A stretch of 64,000 nt of DNA from JBEVNR01 sp040507985. Its GTDB lineage: Bacteria; Pseudomonadota; Alphaproteobacteria; Rickettsiales; UBA6187. Below the pieces are notes generated by a model. That model was not told the DNA's origin, made no database searches, and saw only the letters and a list, made by a program, of their open reading frames with translations. The DNA is taken from contig JBEVNR010000057.1 in NCBI GenBank assembly GCA_040507985.1, positions 1-64,000 on the forward strand, in the 5' to 3' direction. A program made the position numbers and the translations under genes. Shown here piece by piece: positions 25,601 through 40,600 of the stretch. The first letter of the stretch is position 1, and the number at the start of each line of letters is the position of its first letter.

Positions 25601-28600
25601 GGCATATTGCACCGACGCGCCTTGGCAATAGGGGTCGTTCGCGTCCAGCCAGACGGTTAGCCCGGCGACGACTCCGGTCGCGCCCGGATCGGCAGTCGAC
25701 GCGCAGGCGGCGGTTCTATTGTCTTTGGCGAACCATTTCGCCTGTAAATAGGATTCAAGCACATTCACGTTCGCCGCGCTTAGGGCGCCTTCATATAATA
25801 ATATTTCGGCAAAATCGTTGCGTCCGAAATTGGCGCCGCGCACGTGGGATACGTAATATTTATCGGGCGTGACGGTAGATGTGTTCGCGAAATTGTCTTG
25901 TCCCGCCAACGCTCCGTTGCGATAAAGCGACGCCACGCCGGATTTGAGCGCCAGACGCCATACCGCAAGCCCCGTGGGAATGTCGGCCAACGCGTTTATA
26001 TCGCCTTGGTCCATCAAAAGCTGCGCCTTGCCGTCCGTGGAGTAAACGGCGAAATTCAGTCCGGCCGGTTGGAGCGCCAGCGTTGCCGTCGAAGGCGCGG
26101 AACGGTCGGTGGCGAATATGCCGTCCCAGTCGGTGACGGAGTCTTTATTGTCCGCCGCAATGAATATGGTTGCTTCGCGATTCGTAAACGTTAAGGCGCC
26201 GAAGCCGCTCATCGCGTCGTCCACCCCGTCGAAACGCACGACGGGCAATCCATTTTGCGCGTTCGTGACGTAACTTGGCGTGCCGCCGTCCAATACGGCG
26301 TCATATCCCCTACCGGATTTGTCGCGCCACGTATTGACGGTAGATCCGTTTGCGTATTGGGCGCTTGATCCTTGGCAATACGGATCGTTCGCGTCCAGCC
26401 ATAATTTCAGGCCGGAGGTGACGCCGCTTCCGCCCGGCCCGGCATTCGACGCGCAGGCGACATACGCCGCCGTGCCCCATTTATTGCCCAGATATTGTTC
26501 GACGGAACGCATTTCGCCGTCGGACAAGGCGCGATTATAAAGAATAATTTCGCCGAAATCGGCTTTTGCCATCGATCCGTCGCGCTCATAGCCTATGGTG
26601 ACGACATTCGACGTCACGGCGCTTGCATTAACGTAGGCGTCTTCCGCGACTTTCACTCCGCTGCGGAACATTTTCAATGCCCCCGCTTGCGCGCGCATCG
26701 ACCATACGGAGAAATTGACGTCGGCCGCCACCAGCCCCACCATATCGTAATTATCGCGTTCGGTGAACAATTGCCCGTCGACGTCGCTGACGCCGAACAC
26801 AAACGCGTTAGGATCCTGATACACGTTGCTATAGGCCGAGTTGGTATTGTCTAACGTAAAGAGCGCCCTCCAGTCGCTTTGTAAGTCTTTCGGAGCCATC
26901 GCAAAAAACAGCGTCATTTCCCGTTGCGGCAAACTTATCGGCGCTTGTACGGCCATGGCGGAACCGGCGTCCGCGCCGTTAAAATACATCACGGGCAATC
27001 CGTTCTGCGTATTTTTCTTATAGACGGGAGCGTCGTACGTCGTGACGGCGTCGCGCACGTATCCGGATTTGTCGCGCCATACGCTAACCCTTTCTGCGTC
27101 TGCATATTGGTTGGCCGCGCCTTGCGCTTTAGGATCGTTCGCGTCCAGCCATAATTGCAGCCCGCTCGTCACGCCCAAATTGCCGGGATTGCCTCCCCCT
27201 GCCCCGCCGCCGGAGGTAATGCCCCATTTCGTCATTAAATAGTTTTCAAGCGCCGTTATTTGCGTATCGTTCGGCACGCTGCCGCCATAGACGAGCAATT
27301 CCGCCTCTATGCCGTCCCAATAATTGCTTCCTGCCGCATTGCCGCCGATACGGTTCGAACCGTTTTGCGTGAAACTTGGCGCGCCGGGAGCGTCCTGGCC
27401 TTTAAGCGCGCCGTTTATTTTCAGTTTACGCGCGGAACCGTCCCATAAGGCGGACACAAGAAAGAGCTGACCTTGCGTCACGCCCGCCGCCACCGTTTGG
27501 TTGCTTGGCGCGCCGCTCCAATCTTGCTTCCATATATTGCCGGACGTCAATAATTGCGCGTTGTTTTGCATGATGGAAATTAAATGCTGCGAGGCTTTGG
27601 AAACATCGTCCGTCGCGGCGACCCCGAACACGGCATACGGCGCGTTGCCGACAAGCGAAGAGAAATTTCTCAATATTACATCATCGCTGCTGCCGTCGAA
27701 ATTCATCCCGGCACGGGCGCCGGGCAAATTCGTGACGTCATAGGTCGGCCAGGCGGCGGGATTATCCTGAACGGCGTCGTTGCCGTTGCCGGATTTGTCG
27801 CGCCACAAGGCGACCGACGCTCCCGACGCATAGCGCGACGCCGCTTTTTGACAATAAGGATCTTCCGCGTCGAGCCATAATTTCAGCCCCGCCGTCGCCC
27901 CCGCGCCTCCCGGGTCGGACGACGATGCACACGCCGCACCTTCTTTTGGTATGGTAATTTTCCATTTGTTCATTAAATATTTTTCGAGGGCGATGCGCTC
28001 GGCGTGCGTCTGCGTTGTGCCCACATAGGCTAACGCTTCGGCGATCGCGCCTTTCCACGGGTAGAGTATCGCGCTTGCGTTGCCCGGATCAGGCATCGCG
28101 CCGATCATGTTTCTTGTGCCCGGCGAGAAATTCGGAGCGGAAGGAGAAAGCCATTTCTTCGTTTCGCCATTCTTTTTCACCAGCAATTCGCTGCCGTTCC
28201 ATACGGAGGAAACCAAAAACAATTGATTTACGGAAGGGGTTACCCTAGTTAATTGCTGGCCTCCTCCCCATGATTGATTCCATGAATTGATTGGAGTAAG
28301 GCTTTGCGACATGTATTGCGCCGACGTCGTATCGCTTAAAGAAACGACCGTTCCGCTCGCCGCTCCAAGCGAAGACGCGCTCATTACCATAAAAGCGGCG
28401 TACGGGGCGTTACCCGTCATACTCGGCATAGACGGCACGCTTAAATAATCGTCCGTACCGTCGAATTTTATCAATGCGGGCAGGGAGGCGTCCGACGTAT
28501 CGTAAGTCGGTTTGTTCGCCGCCGTGTTTTGCGTCGCGTTACTCGCGTTGCCGGACTTGTCGCGCCAAAGATTGACCGCTCCGGCGTTCGCATAGGGGGT

Positions 28601-31600
28601 ATATCCGCCTTGGCAATACACGTCGGCGGCGTCGTACCATAACTTTAATCCCGTGGTCACGCCCGTGGCGCCCGGATTGGGGGACGACGTGCACGGATAG
28701 GCGGAGGCGTCTATCGATATGCCCCATTTATTGGCAAGGTAGGCGGTCACGGCGTTTATGTTCGCCTCCGTCAGCGTCGTGCCGCCATAGACCATAATTT
28801 CTCCGATATGGCCAATCCAGCTTTGGTCGGCGCCCGCCCGCTGGCCAATATAGCCAAATCCGTCGAAATATTGGTTTCTGGCGCCCGGCGTGTCTTGATT
28901 TCTTACTACCCCGTTAAATCGCGTGTCACGCGTCGTGCCGTTCCAGGTGGCAAGATAAATAAAAGGCTGGTTTGCCGCAATCGACGCAGTGGAGGTGTTT
29001 TGCGTCGTTCCGAACCAATCGTGCGCCCATTGGTTAGAAGAATTTAAAAAATGGGAATTAGAAGAACGATTCGTCCATTTGCCAAAATCCAACAGCTTTT
29101 GCTGATAACCTGCTATGGCATTAACCTCCGTTAGCGCGAAAACATAGTAATTCGCGTTACCGCCTAAGGATTTGACGGCAGGAACGTTCATACGGTTGGC
29201 GTTTGTGGTGAAATACACGGAGGAAAGTCCATTGCGCCAGCCGGAGACATTCGTGGGTTTATAGCTTGCCGTGCTCTGCCTTGCGTCGCGCCCGTTGCCG
29301 GATTTGTCACGCCAAAGGGAAATGGCGGCGCCGTTCGCATATTGGCTTGCGGAGCCTCGGCACAAAGGATCGGAGGCGTCCAGCCATAACGATAAAAGGT
29401 TCGTTGCTCCGGTGATTTTGGGATCCGCCGATGAGGTGCATACCGCAGGAAAAGCCGATATCGCCCATTTATCCGCCAAGTACCTTCCGATTTTCACCAC
29501 GTCGGGATCGCTCAGCACGACGTTGCCGTAAACAATGGCTTCGGATATTTTTCCGTCCCATTTTTCCCCCGACGTTTGCAGCGCGCGCCCGATGGAGTTA
29601 ATGCCGCTTTGTTGGCCCGCATGGGCGGAAAAAGAGGCTTCCGCCCGCGTCACGCCGTCAAAACGCAAGACGCGAAGCGCATTCACGTTATCCCACAGCG
29701 CCCCGTAAATAAACGCCTTGTTCGCGGCAAGGGCGCTATCGGCTTGCGATACGTCGAGATCCCCCCCCCACCAGGAATTGCGCCAATCACCGGAGGCGCT
29801 GCTAATGGTGTTTTCGATATAGGCGTTGGTGATATTCGGCGTTCCTATCGAAATGATGGACTGCCTCCGCAACGCGTCCGTTTGCGCGACCATAAAAATC
29901 GCGTAGGAATTGTTTCCGAGCAGCTCCGGCAGATTGGGAAAACCGATATAATCGTCCGTGCCGTCAAAATCCATCGTCGGCAAGCCGTTGAGTCCGGTTT
30001 GTATATATTTAGGTTTATAGGCGTCGACAAACTGCACGCCGTTTGATTCTTTTCCCGATTTATCCCGCCATAGGCCGACGGAGGCGTTGTTCGCGTATTG
30101 CGTCCCGCTTCCCATACAATAGGAATCGGCGGCGTCCAGCCACAGCGCCAAGCCGGCCGTCACGCCCGTATTGCCTGGATTGCTTCCCGAGGTGCAGGCA
30201 AGCGGCACGGATATGCCCCATTTTGCCGCAAGATAGCGTTCTACCTTAATGACGTCGGCGTCGCCAAGCGTCGCGTTGCCGTAACCTATGGCCTCAGCAA
30301 TTTTGCCATCCCATCCACCATAATTTGACCGTACCTTCCCGAATCCGTTCGCTTCTCCGTATTGAAGCGCGTGCGTCCCGGAATTCGTTTCCATCGCCAG
30401 CATTCCGTTAAAGCGAAATTTCCGCACCGACGTCAAAGGGTTCCATACCGCCGAATATATAAACGGAGCGTTAGCGGCTATTTTGGATACCGACTGCGTA
30501 ACGGATCTATCGTTGCTTCCCCACCACGCATCTATCCATGTACCGCTTGAATCAACCATCGCGGTTCCTTCATAGGCATCGTTCGTGCCGCTTTTACCTA
30601 TAACAAACAACATTTGTTGCTTTAATACATCCGGCTGCGCGACAAAGAAAAGCGCATAGGCGTTGTTGCCGGAAAATTCCGACATATCCGCCATCGCGAG
30701 CACGTCGTCCGTACCGTCAAAATCTATGGCCGACAGAGAGTTGACTGCTGTTTTACGGTACGCCGGCTTATAGGCCGCCGTCGTTTGCGTCGCGTTATTG
30801 GCCTTGCCGGACTTATCTTTCCATAGCGCTACCGCCGCGCCGTCGGCATAGGGCTGCCCCGTTCCGGTGCATAACGGATCGGCGGCGTCCAGCCAGAACG
30901 TCAATCCGCTCGTGACGTTCGTGCCGCCCGGATTGCCGGCGCCGGAGCAGGCCCCGTACGCGCCCAGTCCCCATTTCGCGGCGAGATAATTTTCTACGCT
31001 CGTCATGTTGGCGTCGCTGAGCGTCGCATTGCCGTAGGCGATGATTTCCGCGATTTTTCCGTTCCAGTATGATCCGGGGGACGGGGTAAAGTGACCGATC
31101 TGGTTGCCCCCGTTTTGCTCGCCGGCAAAGGCGGGAGCGGTCGCCTCATATTCCGTCGCGCCGTTTAAGCGAAGCGTTTGCAGCGTGCGCGCGGCGTCCC
31201 ACCGTGCGGCATATATAAACGGCGTCGAAACGCTAAATTTGGAGATATCGATCGTTGCCCCGCCCGCGCCCCAATTATATTTCCATGCGTTGTTCGCGGG
31301 AGACATCTCATGCGACGTAAAGGAGTTGACGCCAACGGCGGACTTGCCGACGCCTAACAGCGTTTGCTGCGCGATAACCTCCGGTTGCGCTACGACAAAA
31401 AAGGCGTAGGAACTATTCCCCGTAAACGCCGCCATGTCCGGAAGCGTCAAATAATCGTCCGTTCCGTCAAAACGCATCGCGGGCTTTCCGGTCGCCAATC
31501 CCTGTCCGGCATAGACCGGTTTTTTCGACGCCTGCGACTGCGCGGCGTCGTTGGCTTTGCCGGATTTATCGCGCCATAATCCGACGGCGGCGCTTTCGCT

Positions 31601-34600
31601 ATATTGCGCGGCAACGCCGGAACATAGCGGATCGGACGCGTCCAGCCAAAACGTCGGCACGCTTGCCACGCCGGCCGGCGCCACGTACGGGGCACACGCG
31701 CCAAGAGAGGACGACGTTCCCCATTTGGTCGCCAAATAGGTTTCCAGCGTTTGGGCGTCGGAGGACGTGATCGCGCCGTCATAGACGATAAGCTCGCCAA
31801 TATCCTGATCGCTTGATCCATACCCGACATAAGCGCCGCCTTTCGTCGACAGATTGCCGGAGGTTTTCGTCGTTTCCGCCGCTTTCGTGCCGTTCACCAC
31901 GATTTTGGCTTTTAAGTTAGAGCTTGAATAATAGGCGCGCACAATGGAGATGCCGCCGACGGACGTCGTGCCGGCAGGCATGGAAAGCGTCGGCGCACCC
32001 GAAGTGACCCATTTCCACATCGGATTCGTCGAGCCGGCCGCCTGTAAGTACAACCCTGCCTCCGCAGCGCTCGGCGCGCCGTCGAAGCTAATGAATTTAT
32101 TGTCGGCGGCAACGTTCTCGCGCAACGCGGCAAATATGTACATGTCGGCAAGTCCGCCGCCGAACGTGTCGGCGCGCTTCATGGCGTCGCTCGTGAAGCG
32201 TATCGCCGGCAGCGCGTTCATATAATTCGTGCGGTATTCCGGCATAACGGCGACGTCGGTTTGCGACAGCGCGGCGTTATGGCCGGACTTGTCGCGCCAC
32301 AGGAAGATTTTTTCGCCGTCCGTATATTTCGTTCCCGTTCCCTGACATAGCGGATCTTCCGCGTCGTACCATAGCGCAGGCGCGCGGGAAAGCGTCGCGC
32401 CGCCCGGCAAGGTGGAGGACGAGCACGCGGCGTTGATCGGCGAGGCCACGCCCCATTTTTGCGCCAGATATTTTTCCGCCGCCCACGCCTGCGTCGGGCT
32501 TAGCGCGCTATCGTAGAGCAATATTTCCCCGACGTCGGCGCGTCCGAAATTTTGGCCTCCGCGCACGTGGCCCACATAATACGCGTTCGGCGAAATAAGG
32601 TCGGCAAGATACGACGCGTCGCGCGACGTCACCACCCCGTTTTTTGCGACGAACGCTTGCGCGCCGTCGATTTCCGCCCGCCATACGCCAAAGGAGACGT
32701 CGGCGGCGGAAGAAACGTTAATGTCTTGATTGTTGCTCAGCAATCCTACATTTTGATCGGAGGTCCCTCCTCTTCCGAAATAGATTAACGACGGATCGGA
32801 AAACGGCGATGCGGTAGACGCGCGGTCGTCCAGCGTAAAGACGGCGTCGCTATGGCCGGCGGCGTCTCCGGCGGCAAGCGCGACGACAATCGTCATTTTT
32901 TTGTCGGGGAAACGCCAGGACGCATAGCCCGTGAGGCCGTCGTCCACACCGTCGAACCGCATGACGGGCAGCGCGTTTTGGATGTTTTTCTTAAATATCG
33001 GCGCGCCGTAGACGATATCAGCATGGTAGTTGTTTTTTGATTTGTCCGCCCAGCGATAGGGAACGGCGCCGTCTTCGTAAAGGGCGTTGTTTTGGCATAG
33101 CGGATCGGCGGCGTCGAGCCACAATGCCGGCGTGGCGTCTACCCCGACGATCATGGGGTTGGAAGACGAGGCGCACGTCCGCGCCGGACCGGGAATATCG
33201 TATTTATCGCGCAGATAGGTGACGACCGTCGCTTCTTCCTCCGCCGTCGTCGCGGCGTTATAGGCGACGAACTCTTTTACGTTCCACGTGCCGCCGCCAT
33301 AACCGAGCATCACGTTCGATAAATTGCTTACGCCGGCGCCGGCGCCCGTCCATTTCATGCGCCCTCCCCTATCGCCGCCGGCTTTAATGGCCCCTTCTTG
33401 GTAGGAAGCGAAGCCCATTTCGTGTTTGGAAGAAGAGATATAACCGCCATAGACGCCAAGCGCGCCGAGCGTCTCCAGCGCCGCGCTCGACTGCAACGAC
33501 GTATCGCCGGTATGGGCGAGCGTCCACGCCCCGGCGTTGGCCGTTTTCGCCGTTAACGAGAAAATCGACGCGTTGTCGGCGCTAAGGAAGGTCGCGAAGC
33601 CTTTTTTCTCGGCGGCGACGGCGCCGTCGTAGGCTATTGGAGCGATCGCCATATAAAACGACAACTCGCCGCCTGCGCCGAACGCGCCGCCGTGATGCCA
33701 TAGGGCGGCCTGCTCGAACGTCGCCCCCGGTTCCACATTCGAGACGTAGGGAATCTTATTGCTTGAAAAAACGTTATTTTTAATGCTTCCGGGCTGCGGA
33801 TAAACGTCGTATCCTTTTCCGGATTTATCGCGCCATATTAAAAACGGATTAATAATTGTGCCGGCGCCGCCTCCGGGCAGAGCAAACTTATCTCCCGTGC
33901 AATAGACGTCTTTGCCGTCCAACCACAACGCCATGTCGGCGGCGCGCGATTCCATTCCCGGAATGGAATCCGGCACGCAATCCGCCAATATTTTTATAGC
34001 CTCGACAATATTCCATTTTTTGGCGAGCGCAAGATTCAGCGCCCGCGCGTCGGCGTCGTTATACGCGCGGTTATAGGCAATAACCTCATGAACGGCGCCC
34101 CTCCAATATACGCCTCCGGCGCTACCCAGCATAAACGCGTCGCTTGCACTTGACGCCCTGCTTTGCGCCGGCGCGTCCGCCGCGCGCCATAACCCGTTTT
34201 TATAGATTTTTCTCGTCGTTCCGTCCCATGACGCTTCATATAAGAACGTTTCTTGTTGCAGCGCCATGGGAAAGGCGTGGACCATAAAGGTTTGTTGCGG
34301 AACTAAAAGATCGTTGCCTTTCCAGCTATTTGCCCAATTATGCGTTGCGCCGTCAAATAGGTGCGCGTTCGCGTGATTGTTCGTTGAGGAATCCGGTAAG
34401 GCCAGCATCCCGCGCGCGGCGCTCACATCGTCTAAACGTGCGACGGCAAAGATGGAATAAGGCGCGTTGCCAGCAAGTTCCGTGACGGCCGGCACGCTTA
34501 AGCGATCGTCCGTGCCGTCGAAAACGACGCCGCGCCGATTGAATCCGTCCGATACGGCGTAAATCGGCGCGAATCCGTCCGTTTTTTGTCTGGCGTGATA

Positions 34601-37600
34601 GTTTTTGCCGGATTTATCGCGCCACAGGGACACGCGTTGCCCATCTCCATAACTCGAGGCTCCGTTGCAATAGACGTCATTCGCGTCCAGCCATAAAGCG
34701 GGCGCGTTCGCTCCGGTCACGCTCGCCGCCGGCCCGGCCCCGGGCGAACACGCGACGTCTTGCGGACGCGCTATTCCCCATTTCGTCGCAAGATAGGATT
34801 CGACGGTTTCGATATCGTCGGCAGAGACGGGTTTTGCCGTCAGTATCGCCTCTCCAACATAGAGAACGGAGCCGGCGCCGTTCGTCGCGCCGCTCGCGCC
34901 GCCGATTCTAAACGCGGCGTTCGCAAAGTCGTAGCTTGAGAAATTCGCAGCGCCGAGGCGTTCCGTCACGCCGTCGACGCGTAGCCCCGCACGATTATTG
35001 GGCGCATGTAAGAAAGCCGTCGCAATATGATAGCCGGCGTTCGTTCCTGCGGTCGTTTTGGCGACGGAGACGCTAAGCGGAAGCGCGCCGGCGGCAACGT
35101 TGAGCGCGCCCATGTCGGTTGCGCCGTTTGCCGCGCCCAGCATATAAAACGATCCGTTGCCGTTAAGCGCGCCGCTTATGTACCGCGCCGTCGCATCGGG
35201 CTTGCGGAAGACGACGAACGCCGCCCCGGAATCCGTTCCGCCCAAGTCGGAAACAAGCGTCGGCCCATCATAAAAATCGTTTGCCGCCATTTTTATCACC
35301 GACCGCACGCCATGGTCGCGCTTATCGTACGCGGGAGCGCCGCTTGCCGTTAACTTTCTGCGCGCGCTCGATTTATCGTACCAGTATTGCGCGGTTTGGC
35401 CTTGCGTATATTGCGAGGTGCGGCCGGCGCAGAACGGATCGTCGGCGTCCATCCACATATCCGGCGGCGTCGTCAGTCCATCCAGCGCAGCGTCGTGGGC
35501 GCACGACATGCCCACGCCCCAATTGCCGGAAATTTGCCCTTCGACGGCCTGTATCCCTTCGTCGCTCAAGGCGGCGTCGTAGAGGATAATCTCGGCGACG
35601 TCGCCTTTATAGTAATGCGGACCGTCGCTACCTATCGCCAAATCGCGCTCATAATAATTGAAGGAGGGAACGGACGTGGCGCCTCCGCTCGCGACGTCCG
35701 CGCCGTCGATGCGAAGCCGCATGTTTGCGCCGTCCCGTTGCGCCGTATAGAAATGCCAATTATCCGCAAAACCGCCGGCGGGGACGAATGCAAGGCGCCC
35801 GTTGCCGGAAGTCGCGTTTCCGACGTCGAAAAACAGGCTTCCGCCGCCGGAAAGCGCCGTTATCCCCATATACGCCGGCTCGCCTTCTTCGTCTCCCCAC
35901 GTGAATATTTTTCCTTCATGGGCGGGAGAAGCATAATTCGCGAGGGCAAAAAACGTCATGTCGCCGTTTGCGCCAAAGATTTTTCTTCCCTCTACGTTTA
36001 CGCCCAATTTATTGCTTGTGCCGTTAAACCGCACGATCGGCCGACCGTTTAATATGTTCCTCTTAAACGTCGGACGGCGCGAAGAATCGCTCGCATACAC
36101 GTCCCTTGCCCACCCCGAACGATCTTTCCACAAGGCGACGGCGGCGCCGTCCGCCAAAGGATGCCGCACCCCTTGGCACGCCAGGTCGTTTGCCGAAATT
36201 CGGAAAGTTAAATGCGTTTGAGGTATGGAATCGTCCGCCAGACAATCGTTGCCGTCCGAATCGCCCGTGGCGTCGCCTTCTTTTGGCGAGGCGTCGTTTT
36301 GTTTCTGGTCGATGCCCCATTTTTCCAGAAGATAGCGCTGAACGACGATTACATCGCCTTGGGACAAGGGTGATCCATAGATTATGACCTCTCCCGCCTC
36401 CCCGTCCATCCAGGAAGAATTCCCCCCTTTGGCTCCGATTCGATTGTCTATGCCGGTCGCCGCATGATTTTTAACGCCGTCGGGCGCCAACATGGCGGCG
36501 TCGGCGTTAAATAATATCGCTCTGCCCAGGGCGGGATCGTATACCACGCTCGCCGCATAGAGCATGAAGGGAGAGACGCTGTCCGTTCCCATGGAAATGG
36601 GTCCGCCGGAGAATCCGTACAGCGTCAAGTCTCCCCGCACCCCTGCGTGGGCGAGCTCAAGCGCGGTATACGATCCCAAAGAAGCGGCATTGCCGCCGGA
36701 GACAAGCGTTTGCGCGCTTGTGTTCGTCGCTTCGCGGAATACCGCGAAAATCGTAAAGGGACTATTGCCGACGGGAACGGTTTCGTCAGGAATATGCAAC
36801 CAGTTTTGCTCCGACGCCACGAATTTGACGGCGTTATGGCCGTTTCGGGTTTCGCGTCCGACGTCGGTCGCCTCCACATAGGGGCGGCGCGCGTCGGTGA
36901 GGTGATAGGCATGGCGGTAATGGCCGCTTTTATCGCGCCATACGGAGAGTTTTTGTCCGTTCGCCGCGACCGAGTCGGATTTGCAATCGCCGTCCAGATC
37001 GTCGCCGTCCAGCCACAAGGCAAGGCCGGTTCCTTTAGTAGCGGGAATCGAGTTCAGCGCGCAATCCCTGTATATGCCCCATTTTTCCTGCAAATAGCGT
37101 TGAATTGACGCCGTGTCGCTGCCGACGCCCGCGCCGAGGCGACGATTAAACAGAATAATTTCCGCCACGTCGCCCTTATAACACTCGCCGGAACAAGCGG
37201 TTGCCGTGCTAACCAGACGCGCCGCTCCGATCGAGTCCATACGGCTCGCCGCGTCTTGCGCCCTAGCGGCGGAAGAAGAGACGAGCGTGCGCTCCTCGCC
37301 GTCCACATACATGTTGGTCGTCGCCGCGCTTCCCCGCACCGTCAGCACGCGCATCGTCTGCGGGAAAAGATTCGCGCCCGTTTTAAGCCGTTGTTCCGTA
37401 CCGTTCGTATTGTAGTGGCGCATGAGCGACGCGTCGACGCCGCTTAACAAATAGCCGTGCGTATTAAGTCCGCCTTTTTCCTGCCCATAGATGAATTGTT
37501 GCGTGGCGCCGTCTTGTAAATTCGTGCTAAACGCCGCGAACAGGGTATAGTTATCGTTATATTTCGGAAAAACGGACTTTCTTATGCCCAAATAATCGTT

Positions 37601-40600
37601 AATTCCGTCAAAAGAGACAATGTTGCGCATCGAGCCGTCATTGCCTTGCACGGTGTTTTTCACCACGTTCGGTTTCGCCGCGCCCCACGCGTCCGCGTTA
37701 TTGCCGCTTTTATCTTGCCAAGCGTCCGCCGCGCCGGCGGGAGTGGCGTCGTCCGGCACGCAGTCGGCGTCGATATCGTCGGCGTCGAGCCATAACGTCA
37801 GGCCGGAGACGTTCGCCAGCGATTTTTCGGAGCATACGCTCACGATATTCCATTTTTTATTTAAGTATTCTTCCAGGTCGTAGATTTGTCCGTATTGCGC
37901 GGACGACAGCGCCGCGTTATAGACCAGCATCTCCGCGATGGAGCCGTTAAAATAGGCCGACGCCGCCGCGCCGTCGCGCCCGATCTGGTTGTTGCCGCCG
38001 GTCGCCGACGTCGACGTCGAGGCGCCGATCTCTTGCTTGCGGTTGATACGGATCGTGCGCGCGCCCGAATCGTATCGCGCCACCAACATCTGCGCCATGT
38101 CGGGCATGACGCTGCCCCAGTCGGTCGACGTAAAGGTTGCGCCGACGCCGATTTTGGCGGTGAAGTCGTCTCCCAATCCCACGCCGAAGCGCCCGCCGCC
38201 CGTGCCGCCCGACATAAGGAAGCGATCGCCCGTTCCCGGCAACGCCTTATACGTCAATATGGCGGCGACGGTGTACGGATCGTTGCCGAGCGGAATGGTT
38301 TTATCCTGCATGCGAAAATATTCCCCGCTCGCCGCGTTAAAGGTGACGGCGTTGCGGTTATTGACTTTTACGCCGTCGATGGACGGCGCCACGCCCCACG
38401 ACGCGTGGTTGCCCTTGCCGGATTTATCCACCCACACCACCACGTCTTGGTTCGGAATATTGCCGTCAGGGGTGCAATCGCCGTTCACGTCGTCGGCGTC
38501 GAGCCACATTTTTAAATTGGCGCCGGCGATTTTCACGGGCGGATTGGTCGACGCGTCGCACGACGACAGCAACGCCCATTTAGAGATAAGGTAGTTTTCC
38601 ACCTCTTTTAAGTCGACGGTAGAAAGTGCGCTGCGGTAATAGAGCATTTCGGCGATATGGCCGTCAAAATTGAACGTCTCGAGCAGGTCGCCGTTTTCGT
38701 TGCGATGTACGCCCGCGCCGATCCAGATATATTGGCTCGCGTTGCCGTTGCGCGACGTCGTGTCGAAGGCCGATCCTATTTCCTCGCCGTTCACCCGCAC
38801 CATGCGCCCGTCGGCGTTTTTATCGTAACGGAAGCTGAGCGCGTAGGGAATCGAGCGCGCGACTTTATAGGGCTTCATTAAAGGGTACGCATTGATCGCG
38901 CCGTCGACGCTCGTCTCCCACAGATTTTCGACCGCGCCGGTCAGGCTGCGATAGAGGCTAAAGACGTTCGGAGCCGTGGCGCCGGCGACGCCGTATTCCG
39001 ACGAGGCCAGCAAATATTGCTCGGCGTAGCGTTCGGTTTGCATCACCGCCAGCATGGTGTAGGAATTATTGCCGTTTGGCATAAGCGGATGGTTGGCCGG
39101 CGCGACCGGGTTCAGCAACGACAAGTTTTCGTTGTTCGCGCGGTCGAAGGTGACGACGTTTTTCCCGGCAATCACTTTTCTGCCGACCGACGGCGGCGAT
39201 TTTGCGCCGGGCGTAGGTGCGGAGGCGTTAATCGCCCATACGGTGCCGTCCGCGACGGCGTTATATCCGCTGCCGCTTTTGTCCTTCCAAGCGCTTACGT
39301 CCGTTTCGGCATAAAGCGCCGCGTCGGTTTTGCAATTCGCGTCCATGTCGCCGGCGTCGAGCCACAGCGCCAGATCGTTGCTTGGCGCGTAATTAGTCGG
39401 GATTTCGGGGCAAAGATAGCCGCCGAGATCCCACTTGCCGGCCAGATAGCTTTCAATCGCGGAGACGTTTTTCGCCGTGAGCGTCGAACCGGCATACACC
39501 AAGACTTCCGCGATCATGCCGTTCCAATAACGATTCGCCCCGTCGTTATAGACGCCGATGCGGTTATTGCCGTTTTGCAGCGTATTATGGGCGGGAGGCG
39601 CGTCGGAGGCGACCTGCCTTCCGTTCATGCGCACCGTGCGCGCCGCGCCGTCCCACGCGCCGGCGAACATGAACGCGCCGACGCCCATATAAGAGGCCGC
39701 ATTGGGGCTAAGCGCCGTTCCCTGCCAATCGTGGTTCCATAGCTGATTCGTGCCGTTATACCAATGGCCGTTGCCTTTATTGGCCTGGCCGGAGGCGCCA
39801 AGCATGGCGAAGCCGTTTTTCGCGGCGGGCGCCCGCGCATAGCCTATTCCGAACACGTAATATTTCGCGTTGCCGGCGAGGGCCGCAATGTCCGGAAGCG
39901 CGAGATTGTCGTCCGTGCCGTCAAAATTCATCGCCGGTTTGCCGAAGCGCCAATTCGTCGCATAGGTCGGCTGCAATGCCGCCGTCGATTGCCCGGCGTT
40001 ATTGCCCTTGCCGCTGCGGTCGCGCCATAAATACACCGCCGCGCCGTTTGCGTATTGCGCCGCCTTGCCCTGACAATAGGGGTCTTCCGCATCCAGCCAT
40101 AATTGCAACCCGTCCGTGACGCCCGTCGCTCCCGGATCGGACGAGGACGCGCACGCGCTCGTCGCGTCGGAAGAAATTTTCCATTTTTTCGACAAATAAT
40201 CGTGGACGGTCGCGATTTGCGTGCCGGTTAAGGCGGTATTATACAGCAATATCTCGCCGACTTCCGCTTTGAGGTAATTCGGATCGCCCGCCGCCGGATT
40301 GCCCGCGCCCACCCACAGCGCGTCGTTCGTGTCTTTAATGGCCGTTGACACGAAATTATGGGTTTTCGTCAATTTGCCGTTTTCATAGAACGACGCCGTG
40401 TTGCCGGTTCCCGCGTTGCCCATGTCGAGCGCGACGGACAGCATCACCGGCTTGTCGACGTTCGGCTTGGGGGAGACATAGCTATACGACGCCGCGCCCG
40501 CGTCTTTAAAGAACAACCGCTGGACGCCGCTGCCGCCGGTCGCGCCGGTCCCCAGCAGCGAATTAATGCGCCAATTATAGGCGTTGTCCGCGCCTTTCGA

